Shown here piece after piece: positions 8,428-17,556 of a DNA stretch of 64,000 nucleotides. The stretch comes from Corticibacter populi (GTDB lineage Bacteria; Pseudomonadota; Gammaproteobacteria; Burkholderiales; Burkholderiaceae_C). The DNA lies in the NCBI RefSeq assembly GCF_004217315.1, contig NZ_SGWR01000005.1:62001-126000 (forward strand). Direction: 5' to 3'. The notes beneath the pieces are model-generated. The model was not told where the DNA came from. It did no database searches and worked only from the letters and a program-made list of their open reading frames with translations. Made by a program: the position numbers and the translations under genes. The stretch's first letter is position 1. Every line of letters starts with the position of its first letter.

Positions 8428-8958
8428 CTAGGACTTATCCGCTAACGGATGCCACTGCTGCGCGGCGGGCAGTTTCTCGAGCGCCTGCGCGGCCACGCTC
8501 TCAAGCAGCGCGGCTGGTACCTGCTGTGCATCGATGTCGGCCAAGGGCCTGAGCACGAAGGCGCGCTGGTACATGCGGGGGTGGGGCACGGTGAGCTCGG
8601 GCATGTCCATATGCACGTCGCCATAGAGCAGGATGTCGAGGTCGAGCGTGCGCGGTGCGTTGCGGTAGGGGCGCTCGCGGCCGGCGGCCAGCTCGATGGC
8701 CTGCAGATGGTCCAGCAGTGCCAGCGCAGGCAGCCGGGTGCGCACGCGCACGACCGCGTTGAGGTAGTCGGGGCCCTGCGCATCAACCGGGGCCGAGCGG
8801 TAGAGCGGCGAGGCTTGCTCCAGCGCGCAATCGGGCAACCGGGCAATGGCCCTGGCGGCGGCTTCCAGCGCCTGGCGGGCGTCACCGAGATTGGCGCCCA
8901 GTCCGATCCAGGTGGGTATGCCGCCTTCGATGGCTTCGGTCGGATCAGGCTTGTGCAT
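8428..8958 (-). CDS. folK: 2-amino-4-hydroxy-6-hydroxymethyldihydropteridine diphosphokinase (HPPK)
   Basis: 176 residues. HPPK transfers pyrophosphate from ATP to 6-hydroxymethyl-7,8-dihydropterin in folate synthesis. The family signature is clear: the N-terminal GLGANLGD and the loop RTLDLDILLYGD with the catalytic aspartates, followed by VPHPRMYQRAFVLRPLADI. The start chosen, MHKPDPTEAIEGGIPTW, gives the normal family length and overlaps the end of pcnB by 14 bases, a coupling common for this pair. The frame runs further upstream only because it crosses the low-complexity end of pcnB. Confidence 0.95.
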   Translation of the reverse strand: MHKPDPTEAIEGGIPTWIGLGANLGDARQALEAAARAIARLPDCALEQASPLYRSAPVDAQGPDYLNAVVRVRTRLPALALLDHLQAIELAAGRERPYRNAPRTLDLDILLYGDVHMDMPELTVPHPRMYQRAFVLRPLADIDAQQVPAALLESVAAQALEKLPAAQQWHPLADKS

Positions 8959-10675
8959 CGGGGGCGCGCGGCGCTGCGGCGCCAGGGAGGCCGCCATCGG
9001 CGGGCTTGGCATCGGCCGGCTTCCTGCGCCTGCGGCGGCGCTTCTTGGCGGCCGGTGGGGCTGTCTCGTCGTCCGGTGTGGTGGCCACATCGGCCATATC
9101 GGCCATATCGGCCATATCGACAGCATCTTCAGTGACGTCGGCTGCTTCTGCTGGCGTGTCTGCGGTGGCATCGTCCTGCGTGCGCGGCTTGCGGCTCTTG
9201 CGCTTGGGGCCGGTGCCGCCAGTGCCGAGCTTGCAGCTTTGCTGGCTTTGCCGGCGGGCCTCTTCGAGCATTTGCAGGCGCTGTTCGTCGCTGGCCAGGC
9301 TGAAGGTTTCCCACCATTGCGCGAGCGCCTCGTCCAGTTCGCCGGTGCGCGCGCGCAGGCGCAGGAAGTCGAAGCCGGCGCGAAAGCGCGGCTGCTCGAC
9401 CAGACTCAGCGGCGCCTTGCCGGTGCGGCGCTCGAAGCGGGGCTGCATGACCCAGATCTCGCGCATGTCGGCACCGAGCTTGCCGCGCCCCGAGACGTCG
9501 CCGACGCGGCGCTCGAAGGTTTCGTCGATGGCCTGATGCAGTGCGGGGTGGGGCGCCAGGCCGTCCTGCTGGTACTGCTGCCAGAGGCGTTGCACGTCGT
9601 CCCACAGCACGCAGGCGAGCAGGAAGCTGGGCGCCACCGATTTGCCTTCGGCCACGCGGCGATCGGTGTCCTGCAGGGCCAGTTGCACCAGCGGTTGGTC
9701 GCCGCGGGCGACGATCAGGTCCAGCAGCGGGTAGATGCCGCTCTCGAGGTGCAACTCGCGCAATTCGGCGATGGAGGCGAGCGCATGGCCGGTCTGCAGC
9801 AGCTTGAGCATCTCGTCGAACATGCGGCTGGGCGGGATGTCGCCGAGCAGGCCGCGCAGTTCGGACAGCGGCTGCGCGGTCTTGGCGTCGAGCGTGAAGC
9901 CCAGCGCGCGCAGCTTGGCGGCAAAGCGGATGGCGCGCAGCATGCGCACCGGATCCTCGCGGTAGCGCGTGGCCGGCTCGCCGATCATGCGGATGGTGTG
10001 GCGCCGCGCATCCTCGATGCCCTTGTGGTAGTCGACCACGGTCTGCGTGCGGGGGTCGTAGTACATGGCGTTGATGCTGAAGTCGCGCCGCGCCGCATCT
10101 TCCTGCTGGCTGCCCCAGACGTTGTCGCGCAGCACGCGGCCGCTGGCGTCCACGGCATGCTGCACATTGGCCAGCGCCTGGCGGCTGGTCTTCTCGTTGC
10201 CACTGACCTTGTCGGCGGCCTGGTTGTCCAGGTAGGCGCGGAAGGTGGTGACTTCGATGACTTCGTTTTCGCGCCCGCGCCCGAACACCACGTGGACGAT
10301 GCGAAAGCGCCGACCGATGATGAAGGCACGGCGGAACAAGGCTTTGACCTGCTCGGGCGTGGCGTTGGTGGCGACGTCGAAGTCCTTGGGCTTGAGGCCC
10401 AGCAGCAGGTCGCGCACTGCACCGCCGACGATGTAGGCCTCGTAGCCATGGTCCTGCAGGGTCGTCACCACTTCGTTGGCACGGCGATCCACCAGCTTGG
10501 GGTCGATGCCGTGCACTTCGGCGCCGACGTCGCGGCGCGTGCCGAAGATCTTGCGGGATGCGCGAGCGCCGCGCGCCGGCCGTTCGGCCTCGGCATGCGT
10601 GTTGCCGCGATTGCCGCCGTCAGTGTTGTTGCGGGCCTTTTTGCCCAGCAGCTTGTCGATGAATTGCTTGATCAT
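8945..10675 (-). CDS. pcnB: Poly(A) polymerase I
   Basis: 576 residues. It adds 3' poly(A) tails that target RNA for decay. The nucleotidyltransferase core has GGAVRDLLLGL followed by the metal-binding D-x-D in PKDFDVATNATPE. The RNA-binding region with RRDFSINAMYYD and DPVRMLRAIRFAAKL is intact. The C-terminus is the lysine/arginine-rich tail typical of PcnB (KKRRRRRRK), preceded by an unusual D-M-A tripeptide repeat encoded by a 9-bp tandem repeat. The start MIKQFIDKLLGKK was chosen over upstream extensions because it matches the family N-terminus. It forms a minus-strand cluster with the HAD hydrolase, folK and hda. Confidence 0.95.
   Translation of the reverse strand: MIKQFIDKLLGKKARNNTDGGNRGNTHAEAERPARGARASRKIFGTRRDVGAEVHGIDPKLVDRRANEVVTTLQDHGYEAYIVGGAVRDLLLGLKPKDFDVATNATPEQVKALFRRAFIIGRRFRIVHVVFGRGRENEVIEVTTFRAYLDNQAADKVSGNEKTSRQALANVQHAVDASGRVLRDNVWGSQQEDAARRDFSINAMYYDPRTQTVVDYHKGIEDARRHTIRMIGEPATRYREDPVRMLRAIRFAAKLRALGFTLDAKTAQPLSELRGLLGDIPPSRMFDEMLKLLQTGHALASIAELRELHLESGIYPLLDLIVARGDQPLVQLALQDTDRRVAEGKSVAPSFLLACVLWDDVQRLWQQYQQDGLAPHPALHQAIDETFERRVGDVSGRGKLGADMREIWVMQPRFERRTGKAPLSLVEQPRFRAGFDFLRLRARTGELDEALAQWWETFSLASDEQRLQMLEEARRQSQQSCKLGTGGTGPKRKSRKPRTQDDATADTPAEAADVTEDAVDMADMADMADVATTPDDETAPPAAKKRRRRRRKPADAKPADGGLPGAAAPRAPDAQA
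9083..9118. repeat. Four tandem copies of a 9-bp unit inside pcnB
   Basis: GGCCAYATC is repeated four times without gaps on the plus strand. The first copy differs by one base. On the coding strand it gives the tripeptide repeat D-M-A in the disordered tail region of poly(A) polymerase. Because the unit is a multiple of three, copy-number changes would lengthen or shorten the tail without breaking the frame. Confidence 0.9.
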
Positions 10676-10695
10676 GGATGCGTGGTGTGCGGGGC

Positions 10696-11391
10696 TCACC
10701 CCGCAGGAAACAGTTCGAGAATCGGCCAGCCATGCGCGCTGGCGTGTTCGCGCAGCGTGTCGTCCGGGTTGGTGGCGACGGGCTGGTCGACGCGCTCGAG
10801 CAGCGGGATGTCGTTGCGCGAGTCGCTGTAGAAGCTGGTATGCACGTCGCCCCAGTCCCAGCCGCGCCCGGCCAGCCATTGCTGCATCCGGGTGACCTTG
10901 CCTGCGCCCATCGAGGGTGTGCCGGCGATGCGGCCGCTGAACCAGCCGTGGCTGTCGCGCTCCAGGTTCAGCGCCAGCAGCGTCTCGACGCCCAGCGCCC
11001 GGGCGATCGGCGTGGTGATGAACTCGTTGGTGGCCGTGATGATGAGGATCTCGTCGCCAGCGGCGCGATGGCGCTGCAGCAGTTCACGTGCGACCGGCTG
11101 GATGGCCGGCTCGATCACCTCGGCCATGAAACGCGCGCGGGCAGCGGCGCTGGCCTCGGGCCCAAGGCGGCGCAGCGCTTCGGTGGCAAAGTCCACATAG
11201 GCATGCACGTCCAGCGTGCCGGCCCGATAGTCGGCCAGGAAGGCCGCGTTGCGCGCGGCGAAGTCCCGGGCATCGACAAAGCCTTCGCGCACGGTGAACT
11301 GGCCCCATTCATAGTCGGAGTCCAGGGGCAGCAGGGTATGGTCCAGGTCGAAGAGGGCCAGGCGCGGCTTGGCGGAGGGCGTGTGGTTCAT
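10696..11391 (-). CDS. HAD-IB family phosphatase (SerB-like)
   Basis: 231 residues. All haloacid-dehalogenase motifs are present: the nucleophile D-x-D in ALFDLDHTLLP, motif II threonine in LIITATNEF, a lysine in MGAGKVTRM and the acidic motif YSDSRNDIPLLE. The subfamily includes phosphoserine and histidinol phosphatases; the substrate cannot be fixed from sequence. The start MNHTPSAKPRLALFDLD sits just before motif I as usual. It ends 20 bp before pcnB on the same strand, an arrangement I recall as conserved in Burkholderiales. Confidence 0.88.
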   Translation of the reverse strand: MNHTPSAKPRLALFDLDHTLLPLDSDYEWGQFTVREGFVDARDFAARNAAFLADYRAGTLDVHAYVDFATEALRRLGPEASAAARARFMAEVIEPAIQPVARELLQRHRAAGDEILIITATNEFITTPIARALGVETLLALNLERDSHGWFSGRIAGTPSMGAGKVTRMQQWLAGRGWDWGDVHTSFYSDSRNDIPLLERVDQPVATNPDDTLREHASAHGWPILELFPAG

Positions 11392-11686
11392 GCCGGGTTC
11401 ATCATGCCGGGTTGAAGGGGCATAAGGTGGTTGGTGCGGGTGTGGCGACACCCGTCGGCTGGCATCGGTGCGCATGACGCGCCGTGCGACGGCCGGTGGC
11501 CCGGCCGAGGTTCGAGGCGTGGGCTGCCAGCGGACCTGCAGCGCCACATGGTGCGGCTCAAGGACCATGGTGCATTTGCAGGGCAGCCGGCATTTTCGCA
11601 CGAAAGCCCCGCGCCTGGCGTTATTCGGCCGTGGTGGCGCGCCGTGACAACGGCCTGCGCAACGCCCGGGGGAGTGCAGGGCTTCT
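11392..11686. other. Intergenic region between hda and the HAD hydrolase gene
   Basis: 295 bp downstream of hda and upstream of the HAD gene, both on the minus strand. A direct repeat (CATGCCGGGTT twice, 11389-11414) overlaps the HAD start codon. CATGGTGC occurs twice at 11547 and 11566. No open frame with a convincing ribosome site and no RNA gene were seen. It presumably holds the HAD-pcnB-folK promoter. Confidence 0.4.
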
Positions 11687-12451
11687 CTAGGGCTTCCAGA
11701 AGTCGTCCTCGTCGCGGGGAGCGGGGATGCCGTCCTGCAGCATCTCGCGCAGCAGTGGAATGGTGATGGCCCGCTGGGTGCGCAGCGCATGCGCATCGAG
11801 GCGGGCAAGCAGTTCGCTCAGGCTGGCCAGATCGCGGGCATAGCGGCTCAGCAGGTATTGCACCACCTCGTCGCTCAGTTGCAGGCCGCGTTCCTGCGCC
11901 TGCTGGCGCAGCACCATCTGGCGCTTGCCATCATCGAGCACGTGCAGTTGGAAGGCCAGGCCCCAGCCCAGCCGCGAGCGCAGATCCTCGCGCATTTCCA
12001 GGTTCACCACCGGGCAGGCACCGCTGGCCAGCACCCAGCGCGGCGCGCCCTCGATCGGGTGGCTGGCATTGATGAACCAGTTGAAAGCCTGTTGCTGCTG
12101 CGCGGCGCTGTAGAGATCGACGTCGTCGAGCAGCACGGCGGCCCAGTCGGGATCGAATTCGTGGTGGCTGGTCTGGCCCGCCAGCGGGCGGCCGCGCAGC
12201 CAGCCGACGGCAAGGCCATGGGCCTGCAGCGCCAGCGCCACGGCCGAGAGCAGGTGGGTCTTGCCGGCGCCCGGCGGGCCCCACAGATAGACCGGCGAGG
12301 GTGTCGGGCCCGTGGCGCCGCCGCTGCGCGAGGCAAGCAACTGCTGCACCCCGGCCTGCAGGCATTCGACGGCCTGCTGGTTGCCATTGGCCAGGAAGTG
12401 GGCGAAGTCAGGCTCGGGCGCCATGCCGATGTCCAGCGCCAATTGCTGCAT
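11687..12451 (-). CDS. hda: DnaA regulatory inactivator Hda
   Basis: 254 residues. Hda binds the DNA-loaded beta clamp and triggers ATP hydrolysis by DnaA, limiting re-initiation of replication. The N-terminus carries the clamp-binding motif QLALDIG. A DnaA-like AAA+ core follows, with Walker [10 protein letters not shown] and Walker [11 protein letters not shown], and a C-terminal lid with the arginine-finger region. The chosen start MQQLALDIG matches the family. An ATG two codons upstream (12457) is equally possible. It is divergent from purM with 142 bp between the start codons. Confidence 0.92.
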   Translation of the reverse strand: MQQLALDIGMAPEPDFAHFLANGNQQAVECLQAGVQQLLASRSGGATGPTPSPVYLWGPPGAGKTHLLSAVALALQAHGLAVGWLRGRPLAGQTSHHEFDPDWAAVLLDDVDLYSAAQQQQAFNWFINASHPIEGAPRWVLASGACPVVNLEMREDLRSRLGWGLAFQLHVLDDGKRQMVLRQQAQERGLQLSDEVVQYLLSRYARDLASLSELLARLDAHALRTQRAITIPLLREMLQDGIPAPRDEDDFWKP

Positions 12452-12593
12452 GACCATAGCTGAGAGAAAATTGCGGGAAAGGCCCCAAAGCCTGGGGCGG
12501 AGAAAGCCGGCCGGCGTCATACTGGCCTTAGAATCGTCGGATTCTAGCGGACGCATGCTGCGCTTTCCCTGTCCAGATTCCCTTGCCCCAGAC

Positions 12594-13643
12594 ATGAGCA
12601 CCACCTCTTCCTCCCAACCCCTGACCTACAAAGACGCCGGCGTCGACATCGACGCCGGTGATGCGCTGGTCGAGCGCATCAAGCCTCTGGCCAGGAAGAC
12701 CATGCGCGAAGGCGTGCTCGGCGGCATCGGCGGCTTCGGAGCACTGTTCGAGGTGCCGGCGCGCTACCGCCAGCCGGTGCTGGTGACCGGCACCGATGGC
12801 GTGGGCACCAAGCTCAAGCTGGCCTTCGAGTGGGACATGCACGACAGCGTGGGCATCGATCTGGTGGCCATGAGCGTCAACGACATCCTGGTGCAGGGCG
12901 CCGAACCGCTGTTCTTCCTCGACTACTTCGCTTGCGGCAAGCTCGATGTGGACACCGCCGCCGCAGTGGTGGCCGGCATTGCCAGGGGCTGCGAGCTCTC
13001 GGGCTGCGCGCTCATCGGTGGCGAGACTGCCGAGATGCCCGGCATGTACCCTGACGGCGAATACGATCTGGCCGGCTTTGCGGTCGGCGCGGTCGAGAAG
13101 TCCGCCATCATCAACGGCCGTGACATTGCCGAGGGGGATGTGGTGCTGGGGCTGGCCAGCCATGGCGTGCACTCCAATGGCTTCTCGCTGGTGCGCAAGT
13201 GCATCGAGCGTGCCGGCAGCCAGCTGCCCGCCACGCTCGATGGCAAGCCGTTCCGCGAAGCCATCATGGCTCCCACGCGCCTTTACGTCAAAAGCGTGCT
13301 GGCCACGCTGGAGGCGTATCCCCGGCAGGTCAAGGGCCTGGCCCACATCACCGGCGGTGGCCTGCTGGAGAACATCCCGCGCGTGCTGCCGGCCCACCTG
13401 GCGGCCCACCTGCGAGCTGGCAGCTGGCCGCAAACCGAACTGTTCGCCTGGCTGCAGAGCACCGCAGGCATCGATGCGCGCGAGATGAACCGCACCTTCA
13501 ACAATGGCATTGGCATGGTGCTGGTGGTGTCACGCGATGATGCCGAGGCCGTGGCCGAGACGCTGCGGGCCCACGGAGAGGCTGTCTTCGAGCTGGGCCA
13601 CATCGCCCCGCGCGGCGACGGCGATGCAGTGGTTGTGGCCTGA
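12594..13643 (+). CDS. purM: Phosphoribosylformylglycinamidine cyclo-ligase (AIR synthase)
   Basis: 349 residues, the normal length. PurM converts FGAM to aminoimidazole ribotide using ATP, the fifth step of purine synthesis. Signature stretches are present: [11 protein letters not shown] at the start, [46 protein letters not shown] and the C-terminal [11 protein letters not shown]. The start was chosen at [16 protein letters not shown]; the longer open frame upstream is non-coding. It lies 50 bp before the permease gene on the same strand. Confidence 0.97.
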   Translation: MSTTSSSQPLTYKDAGVDIDAGDALVERIKPLARKTMREGVLGGIGGFGALFEVPARYRQPVLVTGTDGVGTKLKLAFEWDMHDSVGIDLVAMSVNDILVQGAEPLFFLDYFACGKLDVDTAAAVVAGIARGCELSGCALIGGETAEMPGMYPDGEYDLAGFAVGAVEKSAIINGRDIAEGDVVLGLASHGVHSNGFSLVRKCIERAGSQLPATLDGKPFREAIMAPTRLYVKSVLATLEAYPRQVKGLAHITGGGLLENIPRVLPAHLAAHLRAGSWPQTELFAWLQSTAGIDAREMNRTFNNGIGMVLVVSRDDAEAVAETLRAHGEAVFELGHIAPRGDGDAVVVA

Positions 13644-13693
13644 GACCGTCTGAAGAGGAAACCATCCGCCGCATGAGGGATTGAGACAAGACA

Positions 13694-14815
13694 ATGGCTT
13701 TCACGCAAGCGGATGACAAGAGAGGCAAGGTCGCGGCCGATGATGCGACAGCTGCTGCGCTGGTGGCAACCCCGCCGCAGCTCGACAGCCATGTGCCCTG
13801 GCACATTCGCCTGGGCAGCTACCTGCTGATGGCGCTGGGGCTGCTGCTGGTGATGTTCGTCGGGGTGCTGCCTGGCCTGCTGGCAGCCTGCCTGGGCTTT
13901 CTGCTGACCCGCTGGCTCAATACCGTGCTGGTGCGCCTGGTGGTGCTGGTGCGCCGCCACCCCGGCCCGCGCGTAATGGGCTGGCTGTCGCGGCTATCGT
14001 CCACGGTGGTGATTCTGGCGCCGCTGCTGATGCTGTTCTTCACCTTCAGCCACTACCGCAGCTACCTGCTGACCGCACCGCACCAGTTCACCGAGCTGAC
14101 CGACTACGTAGCGCGCACCATCCTCGAATTCAAGGATAACCTGCCTGAGGACATTGCCGCCATGCTGCCCAAGGAGGCCGAGGAGGTGCAGCGCACCGTG
14201 GCCTATTACCTCTGGGCCAAGGCCGGTGCGCTGGCCAACGCCGGGCGCATCTGGCTGCTGGGCTTTCTATACGCCTATGTGGGCCTGTTGATCGGCGCAC
14301 TCGCCGCAGTGCGCAGCCACAGCAACCAGCATGCGCCGCTGACCGATGCGTTGAAGGTGCGCGTCGGCCGCTTTGGTGACGCCTTCCGCCAGATCGTCAC
14401 CGCGCAGTTCTGGATCGCCAGCTTCAATACGGCGCTGACGGCCTTCTTCCTGCTGCTGGTGCTGCCGGCCTTCGAGCTGCGCCTGCCCTATACGCCGGCG
14501 CTGATCACACTGACCTTCGTGGCCGGGCTGATCCCGATCGTCGGCAACCTGCTGTGCAATGCGGTCATTACCATCGTCGGCCTGTCCGTCTCGCCGATGA
14601 CGGCGCTGATCTGCCTGGGTTTCCTGATCCTGATCCACAAGGCCGAATACTTCATCAACGCCAAGGTGGTTGGTCAGAAGACCCACATCGCGGTCTGGGA
14701 ACTGCTGGCGGTGATGTTCGTCAGCGAAGCCATCTTCGGTCCGGCCGGTCTGGTGGCAGCGCCGCTCTTTTATGCCTATCTGAAAAAAGAGCTGGAAGCG
14801 GCGCGGCTGGTGTGA
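13694..14815 (+). CDS. AI-2E family (UPF0118/PerM-like) membrane transporter
   Basis: 373 residues with about seven to eight membrane helices. A hydrophobic pair near residues 40-80 comes first, then a soluble amphipathic segment (FTELTDYVARTILEFKDNLPEDIAAM). The conserved C-terminal half follows with LIPIVGNLLCNAVITIVGLS, AEYFINAKVVGQKT and VSEAIFGPAGLVAAPLFYAYLKKEL. The family includes TqsA and PerM; substrates are mostly uncertain. It directly follows purM, a neighbourhood I recall in many Burkholderiales. No strong Shine-Dalgarno sequence precedes the ATG. Confidence 0.88.
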   Translation: MAFTQADDKRGKVAADDATAAALVATPPQLDSHVPWHIRLGSYLLMALGLLLVMFVGVLPGLLAACLGFLLTRWLNTVLVRLVVLVRRHPGPRVMGWLSRLSSTVVILAPLLMLFFTFSHYRSYLLTAPHQFTELTDYVARTILEFKDNLPEDIAAMLPKEAEEVQRTVAYYLWAKAGALANAGRIWLLGFLYAYVGLLIGALAAVRSHSNQHAPLTDALKVRVGRFGDAFRQIVTAQFWIASFNTALTAFFLLLVLPAFELRLPYTPALITLTFVAGLIPIVGNLLCNAVITIVGLSVSPMTALICLGFLILIHKAEYFINAKVVGQKTHIAVWELLAVMFVSEAIFGPAGLVAAPLFYAYLKKELEAARLV

Positions 14816-15194
14816 ACGGGTTCTGAGGGCGTATCCACAGTTCTCGCCACGCAGCCGCACAGCGGCGGCGCCATGCCCTTTGGCCTGCCCCTGAAAAGCC
14901 GCATGCAGCGGCGTTGCAAATTATCGCCGGGCCACCAGCCCGGCTGCGGTTTGCGCCTCGCAGCCACGATTTCTCAGCCACAACGGCAAGCGCGCCGAGA
15001 CTTTGCACATGCGCCGAGACCTGTGCGGCGTGCTGCAGGTGCACGGCCGCGACACCCATGCAATCACGAAAACGCCGGCGTTTGCAAGCATGCCGGCGAA
15101 TTCTCCTGTGCCCGCCTTTGCTACTTGAATCCGCAGGGGCTTGGGTGCAGAATACGCCCTTCGCCGATTTCTCGTTTCCCCTAATAAACTCATT
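14816..15194. other. 379-bp intergenic region upstream of the GNAT gene
   Basis: No gene was recognised. It contains a perfect 14-bp palindrome AAACGCCGGCGTTT at 15070-15083, followed 8 bp later by another GCCGGC. GCGCCGAGAC occurs twice as a direct repeat around 14992 and 15011. A sigma70-like promoter lies near the right end. The left part may be the end of the permease transcript. Confidence 0.4.
15125..15153 (+). promoter_or_regulatory. Putative sigma70 promoter of the GNAT gene
   Basis: TTGAAT (-35) and CAGAAT (-10) are separated by 17 bp and end 41 bp before the start codon of the acetyltransferase gene. Each hexamer matches the consensus at four or five positions. No experimental support exists in the sequence itself. 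Confidence 0.4.
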
Positions 15195-15725
15195 ATGTCG
15201 ACTATTCAGGTTCGTGCCGCCACGCTCCGCGATGCCAAAGCCATTGCCCAGATCCACACCGCAGCCATGCAAGCCGCCTACAAGGGTCTGGTCCCCGATG
15301 AGCACCTGAAGTCCATCAGCCTGGACAAGCGCGTGGCCTACTGGCGCGAAGCCATCGAATATTGCGAGCCCCAGGTCAAGGTGGCCATCGAGAACGACAA
15401 GATCGTCGGCTTCGTGGGTTTCGACCGTTCGCGCGACGAGAAGACCCGTCCGACCACCGGTGAGATCTGGGCCATCTACATTGCCCCCAACCACTGGAAC
15501 AAGGGTGTGGGCGCGGCGCTCTGGGATGCCGCCCGCGAAGGGCTGCATGAAGAGGGCTGCACCAATGTCACCGCCTGGATCCCGGTGCGCAACGAACGTG
15601 CGCTGAAGTTCCATGAAACCGCCGGCTTCGAGCGCGAGCTCAGCAGTGCCAAGACCGCGGTGATCGGCGGCATCAAGATCGAAGAAATCCGTGTCAAGCG
15701 CTCGTTGATCTCTGGCAATCGCTGA
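15195..15725 (+). CDS. GNAT family N-acetyltransferase
   Basis: 176 residues. The GNAT fold is recognisable: N-terminal IQVRAATLRDAKAIAQIHTAAM, then the beta-4/alpha-3 acetyl-CoA pyrophosphate loop in IYIAPNHWNKGVGAALWDAAREG (Q/R-x-x-G-x-G/A variant NKGVGA), and the C-terminal NERALKFHETAGF. The acceptor substrate cannot be predicted. The start MSTIQVRAA was chosen over the upstream frame because a promoter and a non-coding leader precede it. A strong terminator follows, so it is a single-gene unit. Confidence 0.88.
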   Translation: MSTIQVRAATLRDAKAIAQIHTAAMQAAYKGLVPDEHLKSISLDKRVAYWREAIEYCEPQVKVAIENDKIVGFVGFDRSRDEKTRPTTGEIWAIYIAPNHWNKGVGAALWDAAREGLHEEGCTNVTAWIPVRNERALKFHETAGFERELSSAKTAVIGGIKIEEIRVKRSLISGNR

Positions 15726-15753
15726 CCCGCCAGTTCCATTCCCCACCCCGGAC

Positions 15754-15780
15754 AAGCCGACCTCGTAAGGTCGGCTTTTT
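15754..15780 (+). terminator. Intrinsic terminator after the GNAT gene
   Basis: A 10-bp stem AAGCCGACCT / AGGTCGGCTT with a four-base loop (CGTA) runs into a T-tract. It begins 28 bp after the stop codon. Confidence 0.9.
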
Positions 15781-15951
15781 CATTGCTCCAGATCCACTGT
15801 CGGTTGGCGCGATGGCCGTCCTGGCACAGGCGTTGATCACCTGCCGCAGTGGGGGCATTGCACAATCTTGCAAATTTGTTGCCGAGACAGGAGACCGATG
15901 TGAGACAGATTCACTATGATGGCCCGACATTGCTTGGGAGGTGGCAATTGC

Positions 15952-17361
15952 ATGGCCGGCACCCCGCTCCTCAATAATTGGCCTCGATCGAGGCGGGTCG
16001 CATCGCGGGCGCTCGCGCCACTGCTCTTCGCCATCGTGGTATTTCTTGCGTGTCTGATCGGCATCCATACGCGGCCGGTCGGTTTCCTGGCGACGGTCTG
16101 GCCGGCCAATGCCGTGATGCTCGGTCTTCTCATCCGGATGCCCTCAGCGGGCCGGCTGCCCAAGTGGATCGCCGGCGGCATCGCATTCATGGCAGCCGAC
16201 CTGCTGACAGGATCGTCGCTGGTCAAGGCGCTGATCCTCAACGGCGCCAATCTCGCGGGTATCGCGGCGGCGTATGGGGTTTATATGCGATCTCCCGCCG
16301 CCCAGACGGGGCTGCGGCAACCCGCGTCCATGCTTTATCTCCTCCTTGCAGCAGCGGCAGGCGGGGCGGTGGCGGGTGTGGTGGGCGGCGTGGCCAACCC
16401 CATGCTTTTCAATGGCAGCGCTCTTCGCGGATGGGTATTCTGGTGCGCAACGGAGTTCGCCAACTATGCCGCGGTTCTGCCTGTCATCTTGGCAGCTCCA
16501 GACCAGCTTCGCTGGCGACAGCGGCTTCAGGACTCCAAGTCATTGAGGGCAGCGGACATTCCTCCCGTGGCCGTGCTTTTGTTGTCCTTTATGGTTGCCG
16601 CCTGGATCGGCGGCCCGGGTGCCATCGCCTTTCCGGTTCCCGCCTTGCTCTGGTGCGCTCTGGTCTACCCGGTTTTCCCGACCGCTGCTCTTACCTTGCT
16701 CTTTGGCGTCTGGACCCTGGGTTTCATCTCGGCCGGCTACGTGCCGGCACATCCCGATGACGAGATGATGCTCGTCTCCTGGAGGCTGGGGATCTCCCTG
16801 ATCGCCGTCACGCCGATTATGCTGGCATGCGTGATGCAAAGCCGCAACGACCTGCTGGCCAAACTCCATCACCTGGCCACGCATGACCCGCTGACAGGCA
16901 TGCTCAACCGCAAAGCGTTTTGCGAGGATGCGGAAAAAAGCCTTGCCGGCACCCGGCAGCCCTGCGCGATACTGATGTTCGACCTCGATCATTTCAAGAC
17001 GGTGAACGACACCTTCGGCCATGCCACCGGGGACAAGGTGCTGGTCGCTTTTGCTGAGCGGGTGAGGGCGTGCTTGCGCGCCCAGGATCTGTTCGGACGA
17101 CTTGGCGGAGAGGAGTTCGCGGCCCTGGTGTTCGACTGCACGAAAGCGCAAGCTGTCGCACTCGCAGACAGGATTCGTTCGGCAACGCGCGAGCCGGTGA
17201 TTCTGGACGATGGGAAGTCGCTGGTCATCACGACAAGCATAGGCATCGCCATGGACGATCCCGCCGATGGTCGTCCTGTTGGTGTCGATGGCCTGCTCGC
17301 CAGGGCCGACACCATGTTGTATCGCGCCAAGAGCGCCGGCCGTGATCGCTCCGACGTGTGA
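15952..17361 (+). CDS. MASE1-GGDEF diguanylate cyclase
   Basis: 469 residues from this start. The N-terminal ~300 residues form about eight hydrophobic helices of the MASE1 sensory type (FLATVWPANAVMLGLLIR, FWCATEFANYAAVLPVIL). The C-terminal GGDEF domain is complete: HDPLTGMLNRKAF, MFDLDHFKTVNDTFGHATGD and the active site GRLGGEEF. An inhibitory I-site RAQD lies exactly five residues before GGEEF, so product feedback is expected. It should make cyclic di-GMP from two GTP in response to an unknown signal at the inner membrane. ATG at 15952 has GGAGG ten bases upstream. ATG at 15916, in frame, would add 12 residues. Confidence 0.92.
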   Translation: MAGTPLLNNWPRSRRVASRALAPLLFAIVVFLACLIGIHTRPVGFLATVWPANAVMLGLLIRMPSAGRLPKWIAGGIAFMAADLLTGSSLVKALILNGANLAGIAAAYGVYMRSPAAQTGLRQPASMLYLLLAAAAGGAVAGVVGGVANPMLFNGSALRGWVFWCATEFANYAAVLPVILAAPDQLRWRQRLQDSKSLRAADIPPVAVLLLSFMVAAWIGGPGAIAFPVPALLWCALVYPVFPTAALTLLFGVWTLGFISAGYVPAHPDDEMMLVSWRLGISLIAVTPIMLACVMQSRNDLLAKLHHLATHDPLTGMLNRKAFCEDAEKSLAGTRQPCAILMFDLDHFKTVNDTFGHATGDKVLVAFAERVRACLRAQDLFGRLGGEEFAALVFDCTKAQAVALADRIRSATREPVILDDGKSLVITTSIGIAMDDPADGRPVGVDGLLARADTMLYRAKSAGRDRSDV

Positions 17362-17415
17362 ATGACGGAGAGGGGCATCCTCCCAGGCCTTTCTGGTCAT
17401 GGGCCGCTGATGAAT

Positions 17416-17445
17416 GGCCCACGAAAAGATCGTAAACAGGTTCTC
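17416..17445 (+). repeat. Copy 1 of a 30-bp dispersed intergenic repeat
   Basis: Thirty bases reading TGGCCCACGAAAAG, then ATCGTAAACAGGTTCT, with C following. It is matched at 27 of 30 positions by the reverse strand of 20697-20726. It ends 111 bp before the M48 gene and has the same orientation as that gene. The function is unknown. Confidence 0.7.
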
Positions 17446-17556
17446 AAGAGCGATTTTTCATCGCGCGCATGCGCATTTCTACAATGCCGGGGTCGTGCCT
17501 TGCCTGCGGCCTTGCGCGGCTGCAAGCCCTGCCAACAGGTTTTGAGGAGGCGTTCC

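Noticed and set aside
8846-10831. Open frame of 661 codons on the plus strand
   Set aside because: It is antisense to pcnB and folK, whose products are unmistakable.
11547-11573. CATGGTGC direct repeat resembling half of an NtrC site
   Set aside because: The two halves are not arranged as TGCAC-N5-GTGCA, and no nitrogen gene is adjacent.
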